Shown here: one piece after another, positions 27,715-35,283 of the stretch
How the letters are laid out: the number at the start of each line of letters is the position of its first letter
Position numbering within the stretch: the first letter of the stretch is position 1
NCBI RefSeq assembly: GCF_007273535.1
Contig: NZ_RIBP01000001.1
Span: forward strand, 434,001 to 498,000
Origin: Niallia circulans
GTDB lineage: Bacteria; Bacillota; Bacilli; Bacillales; Cytobacillaceae
Reading direction: 5' to 3'
Length of the DNA stretch: 64,000 bases
Program-made: the position numbers and the translations under genes
The notes under the pieces: model-generated
Told to the model about the DNA's origin: nothing
Databases searched by the model: none
Seen by the model: only the letters and a program-made list of their open reading frames with translations

Positions 27715-28911
27715 TTGGTAAGAAGCTCTGAACGCATCTCATCTATTCCATTTTCAAGCATTAGGGAAATTTTTGAGGAAGCAAATAAAATGGAGAAAAG
27801 CGGGATTGAAATAACTCATATGGAAATTGGCCGGCCTGATTTTGATACGCCGCAGCATATTAAAGACGCAGCTATTGCAGCTCTCCAGCAAGGTCATGTT
27901 CACTATACGTCTAACAGCGGTACAATTGAATTCAGGGAGGCAATCGCCGAAAAGCTGAAGCGTGATAACGGCATAATTGTTAATCCAGCAGATGAAATCG
28001 TTGTGACTGTTGGCTGTAAGGAGGCTATCTTCAACCTGATATTTGCATTTGTGAATCCTGGAGACGAAGTGATTATACCAGACCCTTCTTGGCTTGAGTA
28101 TCAATATATCGTGAAGTTAGCAGGGGGAATACCTGTGGCAGTTCCTTTATTGGAAGAAAATAATTTTATTCTAGATCCTAATGACGTTGAAAAGAAAATC
28201 ACAAACAAGACGAGGCTGCTGCTTATTAACTCTCCTCATAATCCAACAGGAGCAGTTCTTCCGAAGGAAACAGTATCAGAGCTAGCAAAGCTTGCTGTTA
28301 AGCATGATTTATTAGTTGTATCAGATGAAATCTATGAGAAAATTATTTACGATCAAGAAAAACATATCAGTATTGCCACTTTGCCCGGTATGTTTGAAAG
28401 AACAGTAACTGTCAATGGTTTTGCAAAAGCCTATGCAATGGACGGGTGGCGCCTTGGATATGCGGCAGGACCTGCTGAATTAGTGAAGCCCATCTTGAAA
28501 GTTCACCAATATAATACGTCAAGTGCAACTTCATTTGCACAATTTGGCGGTGCAGAAGCATATCGAGGCTCTCAATCCTTCGTTGAGGAGATGGTAGAAT
28601 CCTTTGATAAGAGAAGAAGATTTCTTGTGCACAGCTTAAATCAAATGCCTGGTGTAACATGTGTTGAGCCAAAAGGTGCATTTTATGTATTTCCTTCCTT
28701 TAAAGAAACGGGTATATTTTCCAATGAGCTCGCAGGTATTCTGTTAAGAGAAGCATTAATAGCTTGTGTTCCCGGTTCTGCTTTCGGTGAATATGGGGAA
28801 GGGTATATAAGGATGGCATATTCAACAAGCTTGGAAGAGATTGAAGCAGCGATGACAAGAATGTATCCAGTCATGCAAAATTTAATGCAAAGAAGCACGT
28901 TAAGTAAATAA
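27715..28911 (+). CDS. Class I PLP-dependent aminotransferase
   Basis: About 398 residues of the aspartate-aminotransferase fold (subgroup I-gamma like). MEIGRPDFDTP and SDEIYEKIIY mark the substrate and cofactor pocket. NSPHNPTGA carries the conserved Asn and Pro. NGFAKAYAMDGWRLGY holds the Schiff-base Lys, with Ala in place of the more usual Ser before it. The start is TTG 27715 with GGGAG eight bases ahead; GTG 27706 would abut it. As last gene of the cluster it may deaminate the freed amino acid, with 2-oxo acid as product (inference). Confidence 0.88.
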   Translation: MVRSSERISSIPFSSIREIFEEANKMEKSGIEITHMEIGRPDFDTPQHIKDAAIAALQQGHVHYTSNSGTIEFREAIAEKLKRDNGIIVNPADEIVVTVGCKEAIFNLIFAFVNPGDEVIIPDPSWLEYQYIVKLAGGIPVAVPLLEENNFILDPNDVEKKITNKTRLLLINSPHNPTGAVLPKETVSELAKLAVKHDLLVVSDEIYEKIIYDQEKHISIATLPGMFERTVTVNGFAKAYAMDGWRLGYAAGPAELVKPILKVHQYNTSSATSFAQFGGAEAYRGSQSFVEEMVESFDKRRRFLVHSLNQMPGVTCVEPKGAFYVFPSFKETGIFSNELAGILLREALIACVPGSAFGEYGEGYIRMAYSTSLEEIEAAMTRMYPVMQNLMQRSTLSK

Positions 28912-28920
28912 TGGAGATTC

Positions 28921-28943
28921 AGCTGCCGTTGGGTGGCTTTTTC
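28921..28943 (+). terminator. Terminator of the catabolic cluster
   Basis: AGCTGCC GTTG GGTGGCT followed by TTTTTC; seven pairs including two wobbles. The sequence resembles the hairpins at 19226 and 60109. Confidence 0.7.
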
Positions 28944-29048
28944 ACTTTTGTAAGGCAATCTAACGTATAAATATTTATTTATAATGAAGTAAGCAGAGAG
29001 AAAAAACAATAAATATTTCCTATTTATTGTTGCAGTATACCTTATTGC

Positions 29049-29079
29049 TTGACTTAGAGTTAACTATAAGGCGTATGCT
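29049..29079 (+). promoter_or_regulatory. MerR-type promoter with 19-bp spacer and palindrome
   Basis: TTGACT, 19 bases, TATGCT. The spacer is overlapped by the imperfect palindrome CTTAGAGTTAACTATAAG (29053-29070). A long spacer with a central inverted repeat is the mark of MerR-family activation. The box closely resembles, from memory, the CTTAGAGTTAACTCTAAG-like operator of AdhR in B. subtilis. Confidence 0.75.
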
Positions 29080-29142
29080 AGATTTGTAAGAGAGTAGGAA
29101 TCTATCTCTTAAAAAATTATTTTCTATTGGAGGTTCAAACAA

Positions 29143-30183
29143 ATGACAACAGCTAAAGCGAGAGCAGTAGATGGTCCAGATAAGTCGTTCCGCGCTGCAG
29201 AAATTAAAAGACGTGACCTAGATTTAACAGATATTCTAATTGAAATCAAGTTTGCGGGAATATGTCACTCTGACATCCATACTGCTCACGGTGAGTGGGG
29301 TCCAGTGAACTATCCACTAGTACCAGGACATGAGATTGCCGGAATTGTTACAGAGGTTGGACCTGAGGTAACAAAGTATAAAGTTGGTGACAGAGTTGGA
29401 GTCGGCTGTATGGTTGATTCATGCGGAGAATGTGAGAACTGCGTTAGAGGCGAAGAGCAATACTGCCTTAAAGGAAACATTCCTACATACGCTGGCGTGG
29501 ACAAGTATGGTGAGCCAACACAAGGTGGCTATTCTACACATATCGTCGTGACAGAAGATTTCGTTGTGAAAATTCCTGATAACATTGAGCTTGACGCTGC
29601 AGCACCATTACTATGTGCAGGTATTACAACATACTCACCATTAAATCGTTGGGGAGCAGGTCCAGGTAAAAAGGTTGCAGTTGTTGGTCTGGGCGGATTA
29701 GGTCATATGGCTGTTAAAATTGCACATGCTATGGGAGCGGACGTAACAGTTCTATCCCAAACATTAAGCAAAAAAGAAGATGGTCTACAATTCGGTGCTA
29801 ACAATTATTATGCTACAAGTGACCCAGCAACATTTGAAAAGCTGGCAGGCTCCTTCGATCTTATTATTAACACAGTAAGTGCGACTATAAACCTTGATGC
29901 ATATATTTCCCTGCTGTCACTTGACGGAACATTGGTAAATGTCGGTGCACCTGGTGAGCCGTTATCGCTTAACGTAATGTCATTAATCGGACATCGTCGT
30001 TCCTTCGCAGGTTCAATGATCGGCGGCATTCGTGAAACACAAGAAATGCTAGACTTCTGTGCAGAGCATAATATAGCTCCAAATATCGAAATCATCTCAG
30101 CAGATGAAATTGACGAAGCATATAAGCGAGTACTTGCTTCGGATGTTAAATATCGTTTTGTTATTGATACGAGTACAATGTAA
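29143..30183 (+). CDS. adhA: Zinc NAD(P)-dependent alcohol/aldehyde dehydrogenase (AdhA-like)
   Basis: 346-residue medium-chain dehydrogenase of the cinnamyl-alcohol/YahK group. The catalytic zinc is held by CHSD and PGHEIAG. The structural zinc loop is [15 protein letters not shown], and [11 protein letters not shown] binds the cofactor. It is closely similar in layout to B. subtilis AdhA, which is induced by formaldehyde and methylglyoxal through AdhR. The promoter here has the same MerR-type design, so an aldehyde-detoxifying role is likely. No adhR gene lies beside it. GGAGG sits ahead of the ATG and a strong terminator follows. Confidence 0.88.
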   Translation: MTTAKARAVDGPDKSFRAAEIKRRDLDLTDILIEIKFAGICHSDIHTAHGEWGPVNYPLVPGHEIAGIVTEVGPEVTKYKVGDRVGVGCMVDSCGECENCVRGEEQYCLKGNIPTYAGVDKYGEPTQGGYSTHIVVTEDFVVKIPDNIELDAAAPLLCAGITTYSPLNRWGAGPGKKVAVVGLGGLGHMAVKIAHAMGADVTVLSQTLSKKEDGLQFGANNYYATSDPATFEKLAGSFDLIINTVSATINLDAYISLLSLDGTLVNVGAPGEPLSLNVMSLIGHRRSFAGSMIGGIRETQEMLDFCAEHNIAPNIEIISADEIDEAYKRVLASDVKYRFVIDTSTM

Positions 30184-30210
30184 GCCTTGTTAATTAACTA
30201 TGAAGCTATT

Positions 30211-30240
30211 AAGGATGCCTTAGAATAAAGGCATCCTTTT
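30211..30240 (+). terminator. Terminator of adhA-like gene
   Basis: AAGGATGCCTT and AAGGCATCCTT form a perfect 11-bp stem with a six-base loop, then TTCTTT. Confidence 0.9.
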
Positions 30241-30309
30241 CTTTACGAAAGATTATTTTCTAATGTTCAATATTTGTGTATTCCTACTATATTTCTAGGG
30301 AAAATCTTA

Positions 30310-30636
30310 TTAGGAAAATAACCATCGTACTAGTACAAATGCTGTAACTCCTGAAATAACTGTCCATAATAAGCTTCGAGTACTTATCGCAAAAATGATG
30401 GTGACAATTGCTGCCAACAGTTCTTTGTTAAGCAATAAATTTACTTCGTTATTCTTAATAAATAACTCTTGACCAACAATGGCAGCTAATATTGCAATCG
30501 GCACAAAATGCAGCCATTTTTGTACACCTTCAGACAGTTTCATTCTACTGAGTACCATAATTGGCATCACTCTTGGTATAAACGTAACTACAGCTCCGCC
30601 AATTATAATAAGAAGAACATTCCAACTTACTTCCAT
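30310..30636 (-). CDS. azlD: AzlD-family branched-chain amino acid transport subunit
   Basis: 108 residues with four helices, ending in the RSLLWTVISGVTAFVLVRW block. The AzlD subunit pairs with AzlC to export branched-chain amino acids or analogues. IPRVMPIMVLSRMKL near the N-terminus is characteristic. Its start lies 10 bases inside azlC, as is usual for this pair. Confidence 0.88.
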   Translation of the reverse strand: MEVSWNVLLIIIGGAVVTFIPRVMPIMVLSRMKLSEGVQKWLHFVPIAILAAIVGQELFIKNNEVNLLLNKELLAAIVTIIFAISTRSLLWTVISGVTAFVLVRWLFS

Positions 30637-31358
30637 TTAGCCATCACCAACCCTATTGAAGCTGCTAAAATAGTTGCAATCAGAATACTAAAGCTACTAT
30701 AGAACCATAACGAACTAATTAATAAAAGCAGCACTGCAAGTATGCTGACAACCAAGTCACTTAACAATGTTTTTCGTTCCGCAATGGTTATAACTAATAA
30801 GCCGATAAATATTGCAGGTAATGCAAACTCTAAACCAAGTGCATCTGTGTTTGTTATCCACTGTGCAAAGTAAGCCCCAGATAAGTTGGCAATAAACCAA
30901 TTGATATAGGCAGTTATATTCAGGCCATGCATCCATTTTTCACTTAAATTATTCTTCTGAACACTCTTTTGAAGGGCAACACCAAACGTTTCATCCGTTA
31001 ATATTGCACCGATTAACATGTTACGAAAGGGGGAGACATGCTGAAAAAAAGGTGATAAGGCAGCACTTAACAGCAAATGTCGCAAATTAACAAAGAAAAT
31101 GGTGGTTATGACAGCAATTGGCGGATTGATTAGATACATACTAGCAACGATAAACTGGGCGGAGCCAGAATATACAAATAATGTTAATAATGAAATTTCT
31201 GCTAGACTAAGCCCTGCCGTTTTTTGAACAAGACCACATGCAAACCCAATGCTTAAGTATGCGATAAGTGTTGGTATACAAGCTCGTACTCCTTGAAAAA
31301 AAGAATCATCTGGTTCACTTCTCGGTGAGACATGAGAATAACTAGTATTAAGTGACAT
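30627..31358 (-). CDS. azlC: AzlC-family permease
   Basis: 243 residues, five or more helices. The opening block is GVRACIPTLIAYLSIGFACG, followed by the family segment FVYSGSAQFIV and then LTDETFGVAL. With AzlD it forms a branched-chain amino acid exporter. AAAGGAG precedes the ATG. It follows a TrmB regulator gene on the same strand. A box shared with the regulator's own promoter lies about 30 bp upstream, which suggests local control. Confidence 0.9.
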   Translation of the reverse strand: MSLNTSYSHVSPRSEPDDSFFQGVRACIPTLIAYLSIGFACGLVQKTAGLSLAEISLLTLFVYSGSAQFIVASMYLINPPIAVITTIFFVNLRHLLLSAALSPFFQHVSPFRNMLIGAILTDETFGVALQKSVQKNNLSEKWMHGLNITAYINWFIANLSGAYFAQWITNTDALGLEFALPAIFIGLLVITIAERKTLLSDLVVSILAVLLLLISSLWFYSSFSILIATILAASIGLVMAKWK

Positions 31359-31385
31359 AATAAGCTCCTTTCTAAATAGGTGTTG

Positions 31386-31410
31386 TTATACTAACTACTA
31401 TAAAGCATGG
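31386..31410 (-). promoter_or_regulatory. TrmB-type operator candidate upstream of azlC
   Basis: On the minus strand it reads CCATGCTTTA then TAGTAGTTAGTATAA. The same sequence, with one extra T and one substitution, occurs at 32294-32319 ahead of the trmB-like gene. The repeat across two promoters of one operon suggests a regulator binding site. Confidence 0.6.
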
Positions 31411-31420
31411 AGAATAAAAC

Positions 31421-31443
31421 GGTTCAAAATAATTATTTGAACC
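31421..31443 (-). terminator. Hairpin overlapping the 3' end of the trmB-like gene
   Basis: GGTTCAAA and TTTGAACC form an 8-bp stem around ATAATTA; on the minus strand GTTTTATT follows. It may terminate between the regulator and azlC, which then needs its own promoter. Confidence 0.55.
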
Positions 31444-32242
31444 GCTTTCCTGTAACTACCCTTAATAATTCTTTATTTTCACGCCAAAGAGCTTCTACTC
31501 TTTGCTCCCCAATTTCATTTGTTAATGCCGCAAATATAATATCATGGCCAATATATTCTAGTGCAACTAAAACAAGGGCTGGATCTTGTGTTTTAATGGC
31601 CCAACCTTGAGTAGCTGGGGAAAAATTCGCAATAATAACCTCTTCATTATCACGGGCTACAATTGTCAGTCTGCCATTTGTTCGCTCTTCTGCTACTTTA
31701 GGAGACATGTAATCATGATGTGTAGTATATCCAAGCGTAGTATCGGGAGCTCCAAATAAAATGGAGGTAACAGAGAGTCCGTCCTTTTCTTTACGTAACA
31801 CTGTATCCTCTATAGAAGGAATTTGTGGAGCCCAAACGGATAACCAAATTTCATCCTGAGCATGTATGATTAAGCTATTCATTTCCGCAAGGACATTTTC
31901 ATCACCGCTAATACGATGAATGGTGTCTACCTCTTGTTCGCTTTCGAGTATGGATAAGTTTTTTTCTAAAAAGTCAAATGAATGTTCAAAATTTAATCGC
32001 AAGCGAGATATTAAATCTTTTGCTGGCAGTGGAGCATAATTTACAGGGTCAGATGGAACTATATAGACCGCACCTTTATCAAGAAGCTTTCCAAGTACTT
32101 CGTAAATCATGGAACGAGGTACACTGGAACGCTTACTTATCTCATAACCTGTCATGGGGGAATGCTTTAGTAAACTGACATATGCTTTACATTCATATTG
32201 TGAAAATCCGAGCTTTTGCAATTCCTTGAAAATATCGTCCAT
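31433..32242 (-). CDS. TrmB-family transcriptional regulator
   Basis: 269 residues. The N-terminal winged HTH of TrmB type has LQKLGFSQYECKAYVSLLKH and YEISKRSSVPRSMIYEVLGKL. A coiled-coil linker follows, then a PLD-like ligand domain (about 110-250). TrmB proteins bind sugars or other metabolites; in bacteria many are unassigned. It is the upstream neighbour of azlCD on the same strand. Matching boxes lie in both promoters, so the ligand may relate to amino acids (inference). Confidence 0.88.
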   Translation of the reverse strand: MDDIFKELQKLGFSQYECKAYVSLLKHSPMTGYEISKRSSVPRSMIYEVLGKLLDKGAVYIVPSDPVNYAPLPAKDLISRLRLNFEHSFDFLEKNLSILESEQEVDTIHRISGDENVLAEMNSLIIHAQDEIWLSVWAPQIPSIEDTVLRKEKDGLSVTSILFGAPDTTLGYTTHHDYMSPKVAEERTNGRLTIVARDNEEVIIANFSPATQGWAIKTQDPALVLVALEYIGHDIIFAALTNEIGEQRVEALWRENKELLRVVTGKRFK

Positions 32243-32270
32243 CTTAGCACTCCTTCTGATTTAAATTGAT

Positions 32271-32319
32271 TAGTAGTTAGTATAATACTTACTCCATGCT
32301 TTTATAGTAGTTAGTTTAA
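32271..32319 (-). promoter_or_regulatory. Twin TAGTAGTTAGTWTAA boxes in the trmB promoter
   Basis: TAGTAGTTAGTATAA (32271-32285) and TAGTAGTTAGTTTAA (32305-32319) begin 34 bp apart, about three helical turns. On the minus strand the second copy overlaps a plausible TATAAA -10. A third copy stands before azlC. Confidence 0.65.
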
Positions 32320-32324
32320 TACTT

Positions 32325-32760
32325 CCTAATTTTAATTTCAAGAATTTTTTTACTTTTTGATAAAGGGGAGGCTAGGGTTGTTAGAAAATAAACGGGGATA
32401 GTCAAATAAACATTGGCTTCTTTATTTTTTAAATTTCAACTAAACAACAATAAAGAGCCCAAATGATAAGCAAAATTTATAAGTTTGCTTATCATTTGGG
32501 CTTATATAGAAAGAAATAGTTATGGTCAGGTCTTTGCTTAGAAGTTTAAACTATCTGTACTCAAAAAAAGCATACGTCCTCGCTGCAGGAAGAGACTACT
32601 CGGGGATTACGAGACAGGCAAGAACATTAGAGGAGGAGAGTGCCAAAGCGGTTTATTGCTTGCCCTATGGAAAGGAAATTCTGGTATCCCTATGCTTTTA
32701 AAGAATTTTAAAAGAACGATTAACAACCGTGCTTTAAAAATTACTTTGGAAGCTAGCCTA
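32325..32760. other. Gap holding a 19-bp hairpin and a decayed intergenic repeat
   Basis: AGCCCAAATGATAAGCAAA (32456-32474) and TTTGCTTATCATTTGGGCT (32484-32502) pair without error over 19 bp. CTTTATTG follows on the minus strand, so it can stop minus-strand transcripts. From about 32575 to 32695, GC-richer sequence (GAGACTACTCGGGGATTACGAG, AGAGGAGGAGAGTGCC) resembles, from memory, dispersed Bacillus intergenic repeats. A short frame in it (RDYSGITRQARTLEEESAKA) is not convincing as a gene. Confidence 0.5.
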
Positions 32761-32787
32761 AAACCACGTTCGAGCATTAGTGGTTTT
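32761..32787. terminator. Terminator beside merR-type gene
   Basis: AAACCAC and GTGGTTT enclose 12 bases, with a T-run on the plus strand and TTTTAGG on the minus strand, directly at the end of the MerR-family gene. Confidence 0.6.
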
Positions 32788-32788
32788 T

Positions 32789-33583
32789 TTAAGTTGTTTC
32801 CTTAATCTTCACTTCAATCCTTGTCACATATTCATCCACTATATGGGTTTCATGAAAATCAACGATATACGTTTCGAAAAGCTCGCCGTCCATCTCTAAT
32901 TTATTATCGTTTATGTACTCCTTCAGCTTTACAATATATTGCTCGGTTTTTTTGTAGCTGCCTTTATAACAAATCGCAGCATATTTTCCTTTAGGCAAAA
33001 TCGTTGTATGGGAATCAGAAGCATTTTCAATAAAATAAAAAACGCGGTGACTGATAGAATTGCCCTCAGTATTGTACAAAAAACTTCCTATCATATGCTG
33101 TTCTAAATGAGGCAGGTTGTTTTCATATTTTTTGTAGAGCTCTTTTAACGAAAGGTCAACATGCTCACTGTCAATATCATTGTCAATACTTGCAATTACA
33201 TACCTGTCTGGGCAATCAATTAGCTCACACTTACCCTCTGCACATGTCACAGTTTGTGTAAATACATCAATTCTTTCCTCGACAATATGCTGCATTTCCT
33301 GCAAAGCAGCTAACTCTTGCTCAATAAAGAGTTGCTGCTTTTTCAACAGGTTTAACGTCTTCTCAACAGTGCGTTTTTCCAAATAATCTTTTATCTCCTC
33401 TAAAGGAATATTAAACTTTCTTAAATCACGGATGATATTTAATTGCTGTAAATTTTCATCTGTATAAATTCGATAATTATTTTCGCCTCTGCGAGGGACG
33501 ACTAACTTAATCTCCTCGTAATAGCGTAAAGTATGTGCGCTTATATCATAAAGATTAGCAATTTCGTTAATTTTCCAGTTCAT
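32789..33583 (-). CDS. MerR-family regulator with GyrI-like effector domain (BmrR type)
   Basis: 264 residues. The MerR HTH and wing occupy residues 1-70 (NEIANLYDISAHTLRYYEEI, RRGENNYRIYTDEN). A long coiled-coil dimer helix spans about 75-115. The C-terminal GyrI/BmrR-like domain (about 120-260) binds hydrophobic or cationic ligands. Such proteins activate exporter genes by untwisting promoters with long spacers. No exporter adjoins it. It lies 47 bp after an acetyltransferase gene on the same strand, so the two may be co-transcribed. Confidence 0.87.
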   Translation of the reverse strand: MNWKINEIANLYDISAHTLRYYEEIKLVVPRRGENNYRIYTDENLQQLNIIRDLRKFNIPLEEIKDYLEKRTVEKTLNLLKKQQLFIEQELAALQEMQHIVEERIDVFTQTVTCAEGKCELIDCPDRYVIASIDNDIDSEHVDLSLKELYKKYENNLPHLEQHMIGSFLYNTEGNSISHRVFYFIENASDSHTTILPKGKYAAICYKGSYKKTEQYIVKLKEYINDNKLEMDGELFETYIVDFHETHIVDEYVTRIEVKIKETT

Positions 33584-33630
33584 ATTTCTGCTCCATTTAT
33601 TTGTATTAATCTTAAATAACTCGTGCGAAA

Positions 33631-34215
33631 TTAATTTGCCAGACGGGTATCCATTAAAGTTTTATTAAGATGTTCATAACGGTGTCCGCTTAAAATTATT
33701 TCGCCTACTTTTTTATAACCTATACTTGAATATAGCTTTTTTGCTTTAGGATTACCAATATCTACGTTAAGACCGATCGTACTGTAACCCGCATTAACTG
33801 CTATTTGGTCCATTTCTTTCAGCAAAATCGAACCAATCCCTAATCCTCTGTACTTTTTATGAACGACGATAGAATCTAAATACCACTCTTTTGGAAATGC
33901 TTCCTTATCAACAAACAAGGTCTCGGTTTCTGCAAAGCCGTATTTTATTAATACCTTTTGAAACGGTTCATCAATAACAGCCTCATCAATTGCCGGGTAC
34001 CCAAAGCTGACTCCCGCTATTTCACCATTCTGTTCATATACTATTCCTCTGTTCATACCGTATCGATAAGTTGGGTCTGCCATCGCTTCTTCCACCATTT
34101 CTAAAACCTTGTTTTTCGAGATTTTGTTAAGCAGTGACAGCTCCATATCCTCGAATATGACCCATAATAATGCTGCTATTTCTGCTGTGTCTTTTTGTGA
34201 AATACTTCTAATCAT
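33631..34215 (-). CDS. GNAT-family N-acetyltransferase
   Basis: 194 residues. The acetyl-CoA binding segment is VHKKYRGLGIGSILLKEMDQ (the R/Q-x-x-G-x-G/A motif A) at about 128-147. It is followed by LNVDIGNPKAKKLYSSIGYKKVG, the typical motif B. Substrate unknown. The gene lies immediately upstream of the MerR-type regulator on the same strand and is divergent from hutP across 360 bp. Confidence 0.87.
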   Translation of the reverse strand: MIRSISQKDTAEIAALLWVIFEDMELSLLNKISKNKVLEMVEEAMADPTYRYGMNRGIVYEQNGEIAGVSFGYPAIDEAVIDEPFQKVLIKYGFAETETLFVDKEAFPKEWYLDSIVVHKKYRGLGIGSILLKEMDQIAVNAGYSTIGLNVDIGNPKAKKLYSSIGYKKVGEIILSGHRYEHLNKTLMDTRLAN

Positions 34216-34307
34216 TAGTATCCAACTTTCTGTTAATTAATTGGTATAAGTATAAACCCTCTAGTCATTCTAAGGTCAATCACTAAATTGTAACTTGAGG
34301 TATGTTT

Positions 34308-34322
34308 AGATTTCGGAAAATT
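34308..34322. promoter_or_regulatory. Possible CodY box upstream of hutP
   Basis: AGATTTCGGAAAATT matches 12 of 15 positions of the CodY consensus AATTTTCWGAAAATT. CodY control of hut is known in B. subtilis. TTGACA (34338 region) lies 15 bp downstream, but I cannot fix a matching -10. Confidence 0.4.
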
Positions 34323-34575
34323 TAGACATTTTATATTGACACTGATATCAATATAATAGAAAATATAGAGATAGATATTAAAGTGCTTCCAAAGAAAATC
34401 AGTTTTCTAGAACTTTAGGTACGGAGGATTAAGTAAAGTTAGTTACATATAGGAATATCCAATTAGTGTTTAGTTTTTTAAGGGTAGGCTTGGCAAGAAG
34501 ATTATTTTTATTCTTCTTTTGCGAAGTTTTTTTGCTGTATTAGAAATTTTTTACCTGCAGGAAGGGGATGGCTCT

Positions 34576-35019
34576 GTGAAAAACTATTCGATGGGCAAAT
34601 TAACGTCATTGTTAACACTTTTACATAACAATAGCGGCGAACAGGAAATTAAAGATGAATTAACAAAAAGAGGGTATTGTTATACTGTTGGAAAAGTTGG
34701 CGCAATGGATTTATTTAAAGTAATTGCTGCCATTGAAACAACAGCTAAATCGAATAATATTATTGATGGAGACGCATATAGAGAGGTACATGCCCTTTAT
34801 CACACCATATTAGAAGCACTGCAAGGTGTTGGAAGAGGCAATGTACAATTCGGGGAAATATTACGAACAGTTGGCTTGACGTTCGGAATTGTTAGAGGAG
34901 AAATTGAAAAGTACGGCTATAATGGGGAATGGATTTGTGTATGTATTTTCGGGACAATCGGAGCACCGAAAAAAGGATTCGAGCATGATGCATTAGGACT
35001 TGGATTTAATCATATATAG
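34576..35019 (+). CDS. hutP: HutP, RNA-binding antiterminator of the histidine operon
   Basis: 147 residues, the length of B. subtilis HutP (148). HutP binds L-histidine and Mg2+, forms a hexamer, and grips UAG-type triplets in the leader so that transcription passes the terminator before hutH. The family core is visible (LLTLLHNNSGEQEIKDEL and NGEWICVCIFGTIGAPKKG; the His and metal-binding part lies near the end, GFEHDALGLGFNHI). I set the start at GTG 34576 with AGGGG eight bases ahead, which fits the family length. Upstream in-frame ATG codons would add an unsupported hydrophobic leader. Confidence 0.93.
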   Translation: MKNYSMGKLTSLLTLLHNNSGEQEIKDELTKRGYCYTVGKVGAMDLFKVIAAIETTAKSNNIIDGDAYREVHALYHTILEALQGVGRGNVQFGEILRTVGLTFGIVRGEIEKYGYNGEWICVCIFGTIGAPKKGFEHDALGLGFNHI

Positions 35020-35184
35020 TCTTTACTGCATGGTGACTGAAATGTTACAAAAAAAGCGAGGGAAATTGGTTAAATAATGTTTGCGAAATATTCAGACTAA
35101 ATGTATAATGACTGTAGTTAGCAATTAGACATTTAGGAATTTTAGCGAATGACCATTTGAAATAATTGATTTAATATTAATATT

Positions 35185-35256
35185 TAGAGCCCATAGTTCT
35201 TAGTATATAGGGGGCTGCATGAAGAAGTTTATTTCTTTATGCAGCCCCCTTTTTTA
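35185..35256 (+). promoter_or_regulatory. HutP-binding UAG triplets and hut terminator
   Basis: TAG triplets at 35185, 35194, 35201 and 35208; the last three are separated by exactly four bases, the spacing that HutP requires. The hairpin follows directly: GGGGGCTGCATGAAGAA pairs with TTCTTTATGCAGCCCCC (17 pairs, one wobble) around GTTTAT, then seven Ts. Without histidine-loaded HutP transcription should stop here. Confidence 0.9.
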
Positions 35257-35283
35257 TTTGAAAAAAAAAGGGAGGCGGACAAC

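Noticed and set aside
32580..32700. Possible small protein reading RDYSGITRQARTLEEE
   Set aside because: No start codon with a ribosome site, short frame ending in TAA, and the DNA looks like a dispersed intergenic repeat.
34330..34375. Complete sigma-A promoter for hutP at TTGACA
   Set aside because: The -35 is good, but TATAAT lies only about 12 bases away and the next candidate is too far, so I could not fix a -10.
35239..35283. ATG at 35239 as the hutH start, adding 15 residues
   Set aside because: It lies within the right arm of the leader terminator and has no ribosome site; ATG 35284 has AAGGGAGG and gives the usual HutH length.
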